Source of the DNA: DATFVA01 sp963811905
GTDB taxonomy: Bacteria; Bacteroidota; Ignavibacteria; Ignavibacteriales; Ignavibacteriaceae
NCBI GenBank assembly: GCA_963811905.1
Contig: CAWETK010000018.1
Coordinates: forward strand, 310,001-374,000
DNA length: 64,000 nt
Reading direction: 5' to 3'
Shown here: positions 27,319 to 36,544 of the stretch, in pieces
Layout: each line of letters starts with the position of its first letter
How positions within the stretch are numbered: the first letter of the stretch is position 1
Position numbers and translations under genes: made by a program
The notes under the pieces: generated by a model
Told to the model about the DNA's origin: nothing
The model's database searches: none
What the model saw: only the letters and a program-made list of their open reading frames with translations

Positions 27319-27675
27319 GTGTCTCAAATCAGGATATGATGAAAGAGAAGACTTCTGAGTTCACAAAAGATTTGATGAATTGAATTACGTCCGGATCAAA
27401 TCATTATTTTTATAATCAAAGTTAATTTATTCAGTAAATGCGGCATTTCATAAAATGGATAAAACTAATAGCTACCGGCACATTATAAGTAAGGATGCCA
27501 AGAGGAAATTTAAAATCCGGAACAGGTAGTTCTTATATTATTTTTCTAATTAAAATCATCTTCTTCCAATGTTATTTTTCAATAAAAATTAGAAAATGAT
27601 AGAAAACATTAATAACTTCGCAAAGATAATTTATTATTTTGTTTTTATTTCTGAACATCCGGCGATATTTATTTG

Positions 27676-29499
27676 ATGGCAAAAAGCAACTTTAAATTTT
27701 CTTCTTTCAAAGATATAGTTAAAGCAATGGGACTTGTATTCGGTGACATCGGCACCAGTCCCATTTATACTTTAACAGTCATATTTACACTCACTGCACC
27801 TACTTACCGCAATCTTATGGGGGCACTCTCTCTTATTTTCTGGACACTCATTATTCTTGTCACGGTTGAGTACGCGTGGCTTGCGATGAGCTTAAGTATT
27901 AAAGGTGAAGGCGGGATAATAGTACTGAAAGAAATACTGGCAAAAAGTGTTAAAACAGGGAGGAGAGCTGCTTTTGCTTCATTTCTGGGATTTATAGGTG
28001 TATCGCTTTTAATGGGTGACGGTGCTATTACACCGGCGATTAGTATACTTTCTGCAGTAGAAGGACTGCAGCTGATTCCTTCAATCGGGCATATAAGCGT
28101 ATCCACTATAATTTTAATAACCTGTGTAATTACAGTGCTGTTGTTTGCTTTTCAGTCGCGAGGAACCGACAAAGTTTCATCTTCTTTCGGGCCCATTATG
28201 ATCATATGGTTTTCAGCTCTTCTGATTTCAGGGATATATTCACTGATCCAGGTGCCGGAAGTACTGATGGCAGTCAGTCCTCACTATGCGGTAGAGTTTA
28301 TGCTTCATAACGGCTGGACGGGATTTTTTGTTTTGAGCGAAGTAATTCTATGTGCAACAGGAGGGGAGGCACTTTACGCTGATATGGGGCATCTTGGAAG
28401 TCAGCCTATAAGGCATGCCTGGTATTTTGTTTTCTTCGCACTGGTTATAAATTACTTCGGGCAGGGAGCCTATCTTCTTCGTTCACAAGATACAAACTTT
28501 GTTCTTTTCGGAATGATTAAATCAATCTCAGACGTCTTTTACGTCCCATTCCTGATACTAACCCTGCTTGCTACCATCATTGCCTCACAGGCTATGATAA
28601 GTGCAGTCATGAGCCTGGTATACCAGGGAATCACAACGAGAATATTCCCGCTTATGAGGGTGAAGTATACGTCTACACATCTGAAATCGCAGATATATAT
28701 AGGGGTGGTAAACTGGGTACTATTAATAGCTGTGCTGTTTATGATATTCTTCTTCCAGAAGTCGGATAATCTGGCGGCGGCATACGGCCTTGCTGTAACG
28801 GCCACAATGACCATAAGCGCAATGTTTATGATCTGGATATTTAAGATTGAGAGCAAGAAAGCCAAAATGGCGCTGGCCGGGGTGGTTTTTATTGTAGATC
28901 TTCTATACCTCGTTGCTGTAATGAATAAGGTGCCTCACGGAGGTTACTGGTCGATTGTAGTTGCGCTTATTCCTTTCATTGTAATACAATTATGGTCCTC
29001 GGGACATAAAGCAATGTACCGTTCTTTCAGGCCTTTGCCATTTGATGTATTCAAGGAAAGCTATGAACAGATATACAGGCTGGGAAATAATATCAATGGG
29101 ACAGCATTATTTTTTACTAAAGACCTCAATAACGTTCCGCCCTATATAGTACACTGTATCATAAGGGGGAACATCATATATGAAAAGAATGTACTTGTCT
29201 CAATTCAGACGACAGACTCTCCCTACGGGACTACTTTCAGGAAAGTTGATAATCTTGCTCACGGTCTCTCGGGTATTATCATAGAAACCGGCTATATGGA
29301 ATTTGTAGATATACCTCATCTGCTGAAAGCCAACAGCGTAACAGAAAAGGTAATTTTCTACGGTTCTGAAGATATTGTAACTAATAAATTATGGCTTAAG
29401 ATATTTGCTACTCTAAAGAAACTGGCACCGAACTTTGTAGCATTTTATAAACTCCAGTATAACAAGCTGCATGGTGTTACTACAAGACTGGAATTATAA
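27676..29499 (+). CDS. kup: KUP family potassium uptake transporter
   Basis: Kup proteins are potassium:proton symporters in the inner membrane. The protein has about 607 residues from ATG at 27676 (TTG at 27673 adds one residue). The family signature VFGDIGTSPIYTLTVIF lies near residues 20-36, followed by about 12 hydrophobic helices and a C-terminal cytoplasmic region of about 150 residues. Glutamate and glycine residues of the GEGGI segment (SIKGEGGIIVLKE) are present. The gene stands at the end of a long repeat-bearing non-coding region. Its regulation cannot be read; no potassium-related riboswitch was seen. Confidence 0.94.
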   Translation: MAKSNFKFSSFKDIVKAMGLVFGDIGTSPIYTLTVIFTLTAPTYRNLMGALSLIFWTLIILVTVEYAWLAMSLSIKGEGGIIVLKEILAKSVKTGRRAAFASFLGFIGVSLLMGDGAITPAISILSAVEGLQLIPSIGHISVSTIILITCVITVLLFAFQSRGTDKVSSSFGPIMIIWFSALLISGIYSLIQVPEVLMAVSPHYAVEFMLHNGWTGFFVLSEVILCATGGEALYADMGHLGSQPIRHAWYFVFFALVINYFGQGAYLLRSQDTNFVLFGMIKSISDVFYVPFLILTLLATIIASQAMISAVMSLVYQGITTRIFPLMRVKYTSTHLKSQIYIGVVNWVLLIAVLFMIFFFQKSDNLAAAYGLAVTATMTISAMFMIWIFKIESKKAKMALAGVVFIVDLLYLVAVMNKVPHGGYWSIVVALIPFIVIQLWSSGHKAMYRSFRPLPFDVFKESYEQIYRLGNNINGTALFFTKDLNNVPPYIVHCIIRGNIIYEKNVLVSIQTTDSPYGTTFRKVDNLAHGLSGIIIETGYMEFVDIPHLLKANSVTEKVIFYGSEDIVTNKLWLKIFATLKKLAPNFVAFYKLQYNKLHGVTTRLEL

Positions 29500-29519
29500 A
29501 CTCTTATCATCAGAATAAA

Positions 29520-30572
29520 ATGAAAACAATAGCAATCCTCTTCTTCATGGTTCTAATCTCCTTACCCTGTTCGGCGCAGGAAAGCAAAAATGATACTCTG
29601 TTTACAGCCTCGTGGAATCTTGAAAATCTATTTGACACTGTTAATGACTCCTTAAAAGAAGATGAAGAATTCCTTCCGGGGAGCATTAAAAACTGGACAG
29701 CAGAAAGACTCGATAAAAAGCTGAACAATCTTGCAAGAGTTATCCGTTCTATGAATAACGGAAGAGGTCCTGATATACTTGGTGTGGTAGAAACCGAACA
29801 CCAGTCACTCCTTGACAGTATGGATGAAAAATTTTTAGCAGATATGAATTACAAATCTGCATACATTGAGTCGCCCGACAACAGGGGAATAGATAACGGA
29901 ATTATATACAGAGGTGATAAGTTCCGCCTGCTTTCTGTGACAGGGGACACCATAAACCTCGCTGATGGATATCCTACCCGGCTGATACTCAATGCAGAGT
30001 TGTTAACCTCAACGGACGATACGATTTATGTTTTTGAAAATCACTGGCCGAGCAGAAGAGGAGGGGAGAGCGAATCGGAAATCAACAGGATTGCAGCGGC
30101 GAAAGTTCTGAAGAAAAATACAGATGAAATTCTGGCTCACAATGCGCAATCATTAATATTGATAATGGGTGACTTCAATGATGAACCGACAAATAACTCA
30201 ATACTCAATACTTTAAAGGCTAAGCCGGTGCTTTGCGACAGTATCTCGGGAAAACTCCCTGAGAGTAAACCAGATGAACTATACAACCTGGCATACGGCG
30301 ACTATAACGAAGGATCAGGAACATACAAATACAAAAACGACTGGAACATGCTGGACCAGATCATTGTATCAAATGAATTATTAACCGGAGAAAACATTCA
30401 TTATATATGCGGATCATTCAGCATTTATAAACCTGATTTCCTGGTAACTCACTCGGGAAAATACGAAGGAACACCGTTCCCAACCTACGGCGGAAATAAG
30501 TACCTGGGCGGCTACAGCGATCACTTTCCGGTTACCGCTGAATTTGTAATTATACCGAAAAAAGGAGAATAG
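29520..30572 (+). CDS. Secreted endonuclease/exonuclease/phosphatase family protein
   Basis: The 350-residue protein has a signal peptide (MKTIAILFFMVLISLPCSAQ), so it acts outside the inner membrane. It has the DNase I-like fold: ASWNLENLFDT (about 29-39), DILGVVETEH with the metal-binding glutamate, FENHWPSRRGG, IMGDFNDEP and a terminal GGYSDHFPV with the catalytic histidine. Family members cleave nucleic acids or phosphodiesters. The substrate is unknown. The stop codon overlaps the GTG of the following SDR gene by one base. Confidence 0.87.
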   Translation: MKTIAILFFMVLISLPCSAQESKNDTLFTASWNLENLFDTVNDSLKEDEEFLPGSIKNWTAERLDKKLNNLARVIRSMNNGRGPDILGVVETEHQSLLDSMDEKFLADMNYKSAYIESPDNRGIDNGIIYRGDKFRLLSVTGDTINLADGYPTRLILNAELLTSTDDTIYVFENHWPSRRGGESESEINRIAAAKVLKKNTDEILAHNAQSLILIMGDFNDEPTNNSILNTLKAKPVLCDSISGKLPESKPDELYNLAYGDYNEGSGTYKYKNDWNMLDQIIVSNELLTGENIHYICGSFSIYKPDFLVTHSGKYEGTPFPTYGGNKYLGGYSDHFPVTAEFVIIPKKGE

Positions 30573-31270
30573 TGAAAAAAGAATTATTAATCTTCGGCGC
30601 CAACGGAGCCCTTGGCAGAGGGGTTACGGAAACCATGCTGAAGAAAGATTATGACAGGATATATCTTTTCGACTTCAATATTGAAAAGGAAAATATCAAA
30701 GAGGGACAGGTACTAAAAATAAATTCCAAAGATTTATCGGTCGAAAAAAATGTGGAAGAGATATTTACGAAAATCCATCCCTCTAAAGGTACAGTTTTCT
30801 TTTTGTACAGCACAGTCGGAGGATTTGCCGGCGGGAAGAACATAAAAGAGACCGATGAAGAAGAGTGGAATAAAATGATGGATATGAACCTAAAATCCAA
30901 TTTCTTCCTTGCAAAACATTTTTCAAAGCTGGTGGAAAAATCAGCAGGCGGATCAATTTGCTTCACTGCTGCTGAAACCGGAATAACTCCTGAAGCAGGC
31001 AAAAGTTCATACGGAACTTCAAAAAGCGCACTTATACATCTTGTAAAAACGCTGGCTCTCGAGGGAAACGAAATCAAACTCAGTGCTAATGCAATTGCCC
31101 CTTTTATAATCGATACCCCTGCGAACAGGCAATGGATGAAAAAGAACGACTACGAGAAATGGATAAAAGCAGAAGAAATCGGGGAACTTGTACATGAGAT
31201 TTTCCGGAATTTCTTCTTCATTTCAGGCAACATAATCCGGCTGACTTCAAGATTTATAGTTACAGAATAG
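30572..31270 (+). CDS. SDR family oxidoreductase
   Basis: The 232-residue protein is a short-chain dehydrogenase with FGANGALGRGV as the dinucleotide-binding motif (about residues 8-18), the catalytic serine in ICFTAAETG, and the YGTSK motif near 146-150. The compact size and the N-terminal ELLIFGANGALG pattern recall dihydropteridine reductase-like SDRs, but this is not decisive. The start is GTG at 30572, with a strong AAAGGAG ribosome-binding site ahead of it. It is coupled to the nuclease-like gene upstream. The substrate is unknown. Confidence 0.8.
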   Translation: MKKELLIFGANGALGRGVTETMLKKDYDRIYLFDFNIEKENIKEGQVLKINSKDLSVEKNVEEIFTKIHPSKGTVFFLYSTVGGFAGGKNIKETDEEEWNKMMDMNLKSNFFLAKHFSKLVEKSAGGSICFTAAETGITPEAGKSSYGTSKSALIHLVKTLALEGNEIKLSANAIAPFIIDTPANRQWMKKNDYEKWIKAEEIGELVHEIFRNFFFISGNIIRLTSRFIVTE

Positions 31271-31314
31271 GCTTTAATGTATATTTTTACTTAAATTTAA
31301 CACTCAAATATTTA

Positions 31315-31343
31315 TTGACTTTGTTTTTCGAAATAGTTATTGT
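31315..31343 (+). promoter_or_regulatory. Candidate sigma-70-like promoter of the exbB operon
   Basis: TTGACT at 31315-31320 and TATTGT at 31338-31343 are separated by exactly 17 bases, in the 155-base gap before exbB. An AGGAGGT ribosome-binding site at 31411-31417 precedes the ATG at 31426. Promoters of Bacteroidota-type bacteria can differ from the E. coli consensus, so this is a moderate call. Confidence 0.4.
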
Positions 31344-31425
31344 AACGAGGTCTTTTTAAGAAATTTATTGGAGCCTTTTCTCTCCTCAAAAGATCATTTT
31401 TTAATTTATTAGGAGGTTACTTTTT

Positions 31426-32124
31426 ATGGACTTTATTGGGATTATCTCGGCAATGATTAATGTGATTGCGCAGGCTAATCAAAATCAGAGTGCATTAAAC
31501 TGGCTGGCTGAGAAATATGAAGCCGGCGGTATTTTTATGCATCCCATCCTCGCATGCCTTGTTCTTGGGCTAGCTTTCTCTATCGAAAGGTTCTGGACTC
31601 TTTCCAGAGCGAGGGTTAACACAAAAGATTTCATCGTAAAAGTCAGAAGAGCACTAGCTGAAGGCGGTGTAGAACAGGCTAAGGAAGTCTGCGGCAACAC
31701 CAGAGGCCCTGTAGCTTCAGTATTCCATGCCGGTTTATTAAGAGCAGACGAGGGACTAGAAGCAGCTGAAAAAGCAATCATCGCTTACGGCGGAATCGAA
31801 ATGAGTTTCCTCGAAAGAGGTATGATCTGGATATCCACTTTTATTACAATTGCACCTATGCTCGGATTCACCGGTACAGTACAGGGAATGATCCAGGCAT
31901 TTGATGCTATTAAAGAAGCAGCACAGATTTCTCCGGCAATTGTTGCTGAAGGTATTTCAGTTGCTCTTTTAACGACACTTTTTGGTCTTGTTGTAGCAAT
32001 GCTGCTTCAAATATTTTACAATTATTTTATTTCAAGAATAGACCGATTGGTCGGCGATATGGAAGAAAGTTCTGTTGAGCTGATTGATGCACTCTATGAA
32101 CTGAAAGCAAAAGGTAAAGTATAA
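31426..32124 (+). CDS. exbB: MotA/TolQ/ExbB proton channel family protein
   Basis: ExbB proteins form the proton channel that energises TonB or TolA. The 232-residue protein has one hydrophobic segment near residues 37-50, and a later pair in ISTFITIAPMLGFTGTVQGM and SVALLTTLFGLVVAMLLQIF, with the conserved G-x-T-G-T-V-x-G-M loop. Its N-terminus includes FMHPILACLVLGLAFSIERFW. Two ExbD genes follow, the standard order for Bacteroidota TonB systems. It could power the TonB-dependent receptor at 3473, though a classical TonB gene is not in the window. Confidence 0.9.
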   Translation: MDFIGIISAMINVIAQANQNQSALNWLAEKYEAGGIFMHPILACLVLGLAFSIERFWTLSRARVNTKDFIVKVRRALAEGGVEQAKEVCGNTRGPVASVFHAGLLRADEGLEAAEKAIIAYGGIEMSFLERGMIWISTFITIAPMLGFTGTVQGMIQAFDAIKEAAQISPAIVAEGISVALLTTLFGLVVAMLLQIFYNYFISRIDRLVGDMEESSVELIDALYELKAKGKV

Positions 32125-32176
32125 GGAACTTTCATGTTCCTTTGAAGTATTATTAACAAGATTAAAGTAATCAACA

Positions 32177-32710
32177 ATGTTAAAAAAACGTAAAATAGCT
32201 GAAGCTTCAATACCGACAAGTTCGATGGCAGATATTGCGTTCCTGCTTCTGCTGTTCTTCCTTGTTGCAACAGTTATCGATGTTGACACCGGTATTGGTC
32301 TCACTCTACCGGATTATGTCCCGCCAGATGAACAGGTCAATATAAAAGTTGACAAAGACAGAATGGCTGCGATACTGATAAATGAGAATGGCGATGTATT
32401 GGTAGATGGAAACCCGGTTCCGGTTTTTCAGATAAAAAATAATTTAAAGCCGAGAATAATATCAAAGATTGATCTCCCTTCCAATAAAAAACTTATTGTT
32501 TCAGTAAAAACCGATAGAAAGACTAATTATAATACTTATATACAGGCTTTGGATCAGGTGAAACAAGCTTATTTTGAGGTAAGAGACGAATACTCCAATC
32601 AGCAATACGGTAAAAAATTCGATGACCTTGTCCCGGAGCAACAGGATGTTGTGAAGGATAAGATACCTATTATTATTTCTCTTGCGGAACCTGAATCAGT
32701 AAAAAAATAA
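32177..32710 (+). CDS. exbD: ExbD/TolR family biopolymer transport protein (first)
   Basis: The 177-residue protein has a single N-terminal transmembrane helix preceded by the ExbD signature PTSSMADIAFLLLLFFLVATVIDVDTG, with the proton-coupling aspartate in MADIAF. A periplasmic domain follows with VDKDRMAAILINENGDVLVDG. It is larger than the second ExbD because of a C-terminal extension from about residue 130 (RDEYSNQQYGKKF). The extension might contact a partner. It partners ExbB and the next ExbD. Confidence 0.9.
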   Translation: MLKKRKIAEASIPTSSMADIAFLLLLFFLVATVIDVDTGIGLTLPDYVPPDEQVNIKVDKDRMAAILINENGDVLVDGNPVPVFQIKNNLKPRIISKIDLPSNKKLIVSVKTDRKTNYNTYIQALDQVKQAYFEVRDEYSNQQYGKKFDDLVPEQQDVVKDKIPIIISLAEPESVKK

Positions 32711-32728
32711 TAGCTTAAGGTTTGAATA

Positions 32729-33142
32729 ATGAAATTTGAAAAAAGAAGAGCTAATACAAAACAGGAAATTCCAACCGCTTCAATGCCTGATATTGTATTT
32801 ATGCTTCTGCTTTTCTTTATGGTTACAACAACACTTAGAGAAGTAGATGTTCTGGTTGATTTTAAATTACCAGAAGCGAAAGCAATTGAAAAGATTGAGA
32901 ACAAACGTCTCATCTCTTATATCTGGGTCGGCAAGAGCGGAAGAATTCAGATAAATGACAGTATTGTAAAGCTGGATGATGTTGAACCGATTATGTACGC
33001 CAAGAGACAGGAACTTCCAAACGTTATCGTTTCCCTGAGGATTGATAAAGGAACAGATATGGGACTGGTTACAGATATTCAGCAAGAACTTCGAAAGGCA
33101 TTCTGTTTGCGAATAAACTATTCAGCAAACATCAGGATCTGA
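32729..33142 (+). CDS. exbD: ExbD/TolR family biopolymer transport protein (second)
   Basis: The 137-residue protein has the same signature as its neighbour (TASMPDIVFMLLLFFMVTTTL) with the conserved aspartate, then a short periplasmic domain (KLDDVEPIMYAKRQELP). Two different ExbD copies after one ExbB are usual in this group, where heteromeric ExbD pairs are proposed. A terminator-like hairpin follows the stop, so the ExbB-ExbD-ExbD operon ends here. Confidence 0.9.
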   Translation: MKFEKRRANTKQEIPTASMPDIVFMLLLFFMVTTTLREVDVLVDFKLPEAKAIEKIENKRLISYIWVGKSGRIQINDSIVKLDDVEPIMYAKRQELPNVIVSLRIDKGTDMGLVTDIQQELRKAFCLRINYSANIRI

Positions 33143-33170
33143 TTTATCTGATTATAATTATTTGATTTGA

Positions 33171-33204
33171 GGCAGGCTGGTTTTATTACTACCTGCCTTT
33201 TTTT
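33171..33204 (+). terminator. Rho-independent terminator after the exbB-exbD-exbD operon
   Basis: GGCAGG at 33171-33176 pairs with CCTGCC at 33192-33197 around a 15-base loop, followed by a run of seven T at 33198-33204. It lies 29 bases after the second exbD stop and just before yqeY. Confidence 0.75.
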
Positions 33205-33220
33205 AATTTAAGAGGCGGAC

Positions 33221-33670
33221 ATGAATTTAACTGAAAGAATTAACCAGGATCTTAAAAATTCGATGAAAGCGGGAGATAAGCTAAGAACTGAGACGATCCG
33301 CTCAATCAGAGCATTAATCCTTGAATTTGAGAAAAGCGGTTCGGGCAAGGAACTAAATGCTGAAGAAGAAATTAAACTCCTTACCGGAGCTGCAAAAAAG
33401 AGAAAAGATTCTATTGAGCAGTTCAGAAATGCCGGGAGAGAAGACCTTGCCGGAAAAGAGGAAAAGGAACTGGATATACTCCAGTCATACCTGCCCCGAC
33501 AGTTTTCACACGACGAAATAAAGAGTGAGGTAGAAAGAATTGCAAAAGAAATTAATGCAGTTTCAAAGGAAGACTTTCCAAAGCTGATGCCTGCTGCGAT
33601 GAAAGAACTTAAAGGAAAGGCAGACGGGAAGGAAGTCCGGGCAGTGGTTGAAGATTACCTGGGGAAGTAA
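33221..33670 (+). CDS. GatB/YqeY domain-containing protein
   Basis: The 149-residue protein is a stand-alone YqeY domain: N-terminal helices (MKAGDKLRTETIRSIRALI, about 15-33) and a C-terminal bundle with LQSYLPRQFSHDEIKSEV and KGKADGKEVRAVVEDYLG. The domain occurs at the end of GatB and as a free protein. It has been linked to tRNA-dependent amidotransferase recognition of tRNA, but the free form has no proven role. It is followed directly by cvpA and mutS2. Confidence 0.9.
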   Translation: MNLTERINQDLKNSMKAGDKLRTETIRSIRALILEFEKSGSGKELNAEEEIKLLTGAAKKRKDSIEQFRNAGREDLAGKEEKELDILQSYLPRQFSHDEIKSEVERIAKEINAVSKEDFPKLMPAAMKELKGKADGKEVRAVVEDYLGK

Positions 33671-34195
33671 TTGAATCTTGTTGACCTAATAATTTTTATT
33701 ATTGTACTAATCGGTTTTATCCTTGGATACAAGGATGGATTCGTAAGGAAAATAATCGGCTTTGCCGGCTTTGTATTAGCCGTGATACTTTCGATTAATT
33801 TTGCTTCCGGGTTAGGGAAATATATGGAGAATGCACTTGGTATTGAATATTACCTGTCAGAAATAATAGCCGGTGCAGTTATTTTTATAGGCGTAATAAT
33901 ACTGTTTGCCGTTCTGAAAAGGTTAGTCCATCCATTTGATAAGGTCAACAGTCTTGTGAACCAGGTTATAGGCGGAGTTGTGGGGATGATACAAATCCTG
34001 TTTTTTTTAAGTGCCGCTCTTTATATATTAAATGTATTCAATGTTCCGTCAAAGACTGCAAAAAAGGATTCACTGGTATATAACCCGGTTTATAACATTA
34101 TCCCGGCGACAATAACTTTGCTAAGTAATTATACTCCGGATGCTAAAAAAAGAATTAAGGATTATATTAATGATAAAGATACTCTAAATGATTGA
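33671..34195 (+). CDS. CvpA family membrane protein
   Basis: The 174-residue protein starts with the CvpA pattern NLVDLIIFIIVLIGFILGYKDGF (TTG start at 33671, immediately after the yqeY stop), and has four hydrophobic segments (near residues 5-20, 30-45, 65-85, 95-120). CvpA proteins are membrane proteins linked to colicin V production and envelope homeostasis. Its stop overlaps the mutS2 ATG by eight bases, suggesting coupling. The exact function is unknown. Confidence 0.87.
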   Translation: MNLVDLIIFIIVLIGFILGYKDGFVRKIIGFAGFVLAVILSINFASGLGKYMENALGIEYYLSEIIAGAVIFIGVIILFAVLKRLVHPFDKVNSLVNQVIGGVVGMIQILFFLSAALYILNVFNVPSKTAKKDSLVYNPVYNIIPATITLLSNYTPDAKKRIKDYINDKDTLND

Positions 34196-36536
34196 TCAGC
34201 TGGTTCTTGACAAATTAGAATTTCAGAAAATACTTCAGTTTATTGTACGATATTCAGTAACTGAAAAGGGGAAACAAAAGGTAAACGAACTTAAACCTCT
34301 ATCAAATATCAACCTTGTGAGAATGGAAGGGGAGTATGTAAGCGAGGCAAAGAAAATACTAATTTTACAGAATACGCCCCCGTTTGAATATATCCCGGAT
34401 CTCACCGGAGCATTATCTCAGAGCAGGATTGAAGGTGCGGTGCTTGACAGTAAAAAAATACTTGAAATCCTCAGGCTTGCAACAACTTCAAGAAATATCT
34501 TCCAGTTCCTGAAAAATTATTCCGAGATTGCTCCTGACCTCTATAAGCTGTCAGGCTCATTATTTGTGGACAAAGTTTTTGAGCATCATATAACGAAAAT
34601 AATTAATGAAAATGGTGAAGTTAAAGATAATGCCAGCGCAAAACTTTCTGAGATAAAGAGGGAAATAAACAATAAGAGAGACGAATTAATAAAATCAGTT
34701 AACAGGCTGGTAAAGACTTTATCTGAAAATGATATTGTCAGAGAGGATTACCTTACATTAAGGGACGGACGTATAGTTATACCGGTAAAAGCCGAACATA
34801 AGAGACACATAAAAGGATTTATTCATTCCGAATCCTCCACCGGCCAGACGGTTTATATAGAACCCGAAGAAACCCTGGAGCTCAATAACGATATTATTTC
34901 TCTCTCTTTTGCAGAGAAAAGAGAAATTGAAAGACTATTAAAAGAGCTCACAAAACTGATAGGAAAAGAGAGCGCCGGACTGAAGAGTGCCCTCGAGACA
35001 ATTGGAGAAATTGATACTATTTTTGCCAGGGCGAATTATTCTATAGAGGTAATAGGGTCATTTCCGCAAATGGATAATAATAAACCCTTTACTATTTCCA
35101 GGGGGAAACATCCAATTCTTTTAAAGCGGCTGGGAAGAGAAGAAACGGTTCCGCTTAACCTGTCAATTGATGATCAAAAAGTAATAGTGATAACAGGACC
35201 CAATGCCGGCGGTAAGACTGTAGTATTGAAAACGATAGGCATATTAGCATTAATGGTACAGTCAGGAATACATATCCCTGTTGATCCCGATTCCAACTAT
35301 CATTTCTTTGATAATATCCTTGTCGATATAGGCGACGAACAATCAATTGAAGATGATCTTTCAACGTTCAGCTCACACCTGTCCAATATTAAAAACATCC
35401 TTCAAAAAGCCACATCAGATTCTTTAATTCTTCTTGATGAAATCGGAACAGGTACTGATCCTTCTGAGGGGTCGGCCCTTGCATCAGCTGTGTTATTGAA
35501 GCTGATGGAAAAAGATTCAATTGTCCTTGCGTCAACTCATCATGGCAGCTTAAAACTGTTCGCTAATGATATAGTCGGATTCCAGAATGCTGCAATGGAA
35601 TTTGATACCAGGAACCTGCGTCCCACATATTTCTTCAAGCAGGGGATACCGGGATCAAGCTACGCATTTGAGATTGCCAGGCGAATAGGTTTTGATGAAG
35701 ATTTCCTTAAAGCAGCAGGTGAACACCTTGATTCAGGAAAGCATAACATTGAGAAATTTCTTGTCGATATAGAAAGTAAATCCCGGGAACTTGAAGAAAA
35801 ACTTAAAAGTTCGGTAATAGAGAACACCAGGCTGACGGGATTATCCAACCTCTACAAAAAAAATATAGATCAGCTGAACAGTGAAAAAAGGGATATACTA
35901 AAAAAAGCAAAAGCGGAAGCTGAGAATTATCTTAAGGGAGTAAATAAAAAAATAGAAGAAGTGATAAAGTCACTAAAAGAAACAAACGCGAGGAAGGATA
36001 TAATCAAATCGTCGCAGGAGATTGTAAAAGATCTGAAAGAAAGAAATAAGGAATTATTTTCAGAAACAGTTGATAAAAAACAAGAAATATTTGATTTTGT
36101 ACCCGGTGATTTTGTTGCGGTGCGCAACACCAACACTACAGGAAAGATAATACAGCTTTCGCAGGATAAAAAGAAAGCAGTTGTGCTAAGCGGAAGTTTA
36201 AAGATGAAGATAAATGCCGAAGAGCTTATACCTGCAAAGAATGAGAAGAAATCTGAATCAAGTTATAGTTCATACGCATACGATACGTCATCCCAGCAGG
36301 TGAGGATAGATATACGCGGAGAAAGGGCCGACCAGGCCGAATTTGAAGTTATAAAATTTTTAGACGGAGCTTATTCTTCAGGCCTTAACAGAGTTGAAAT
36401 CCTTCATGGAAAAGGTACTGGTGCTTTAAAAGAAATGGTACAACGGATCCTGAAAAATTATGATAAAATAAATTCGTTCTATTTTGCTCCAATAGAAAGC
36501 GGCGGTGATGGTATCACTATTGCGGAATTCAAATAG
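34188..36536 (+). CDS. mutS2: Endonuclease MutS2
   Basis: The 782-residue protein has the MutS core, an ATPase with Walker A GPNAGGKT near residue 337, the Walker B LILLDEIGTGTDPSEG near 415, a long coiled-coil region (about 520-640) and a C-terminal Smr nuclease domain (IDIRGERADQAEFEV, LHGKGTGALK). MutS2 lacks the mismatch-recognition domain of MutS, and is reported to suppress recombination and rescue stalled ribosomes. The presence of Smr makes the identification firm. Confidence 0.95.
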   Translation: MIDQLVLDKLEFQKILQFIVRYSVTEKGKQKVNELKPLSNINLVRMEGEYVSEAKKILILQNTPPFEYIPDLTGALSQSRIEGAVLDSKKILEILRLATTSRNIFQFLKNYSEIAPDLYKLSGSLFVDKVFEHHITKIINENGEVKDNASAKLSEIKREINNKRDELIKSVNRLVKTLSENDIVREDYLTLRDGRIVIPVKAEHKRHIKGFIHSESSTGQTVYIEPEETLELNNDIISLSFAEKREIERLLKELTKLIGKESAGLKSALETIGEIDTIFARANYSIEVIGSFPQMDNNKPFTISRGKHPILLKRLGREETVPLNLSIDDQKVIVITGPNAGGKTVVLKTIGILALMVQSGIHIPVDPDSNYHFFDNILVDIGDEQSIEDDLSTFSSHLSNIKNILQKATSDSLILLDEIGTGTDPSEGSALASAVLLKLMEKDSIVLASTHHGSLKLFANDIVGFQNAAMEFDTRNLRPTYFFKQGIPGSSYAFEIARRIGFDEDFLKAAGEHLDSGKHNIEKFLVDIESKSRELEEKLKSSVIENTRLTGLSNLYKKNIDQLNSEKRDILKKAKAEAENYLKGVNKKIEEVIKSLKETNARKDIIKSSQEIVKDLKERNKELFSETVDKKQEIFDFVPGDFVAVRNTNTTGKIIQLSQDKKKAVVLSGSLKMKINAEELIPAKNEKKSESSYSSYAYDTSSQQVRIDIRGERADQAEFEVIKFLDGAYSSGLNRVEILHGKGTGALKEMVQRILKNYDKINSFYFAPIESGGDGITIAEFK

Positions 36537-36544
36537 GTGCTGTT

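Noticed and set aside
33171..33204. Riboswitch upstream of yqeY
   Set aside because: The hairpin directly follows exbD and is followed by a T-run, so it is a terminator.
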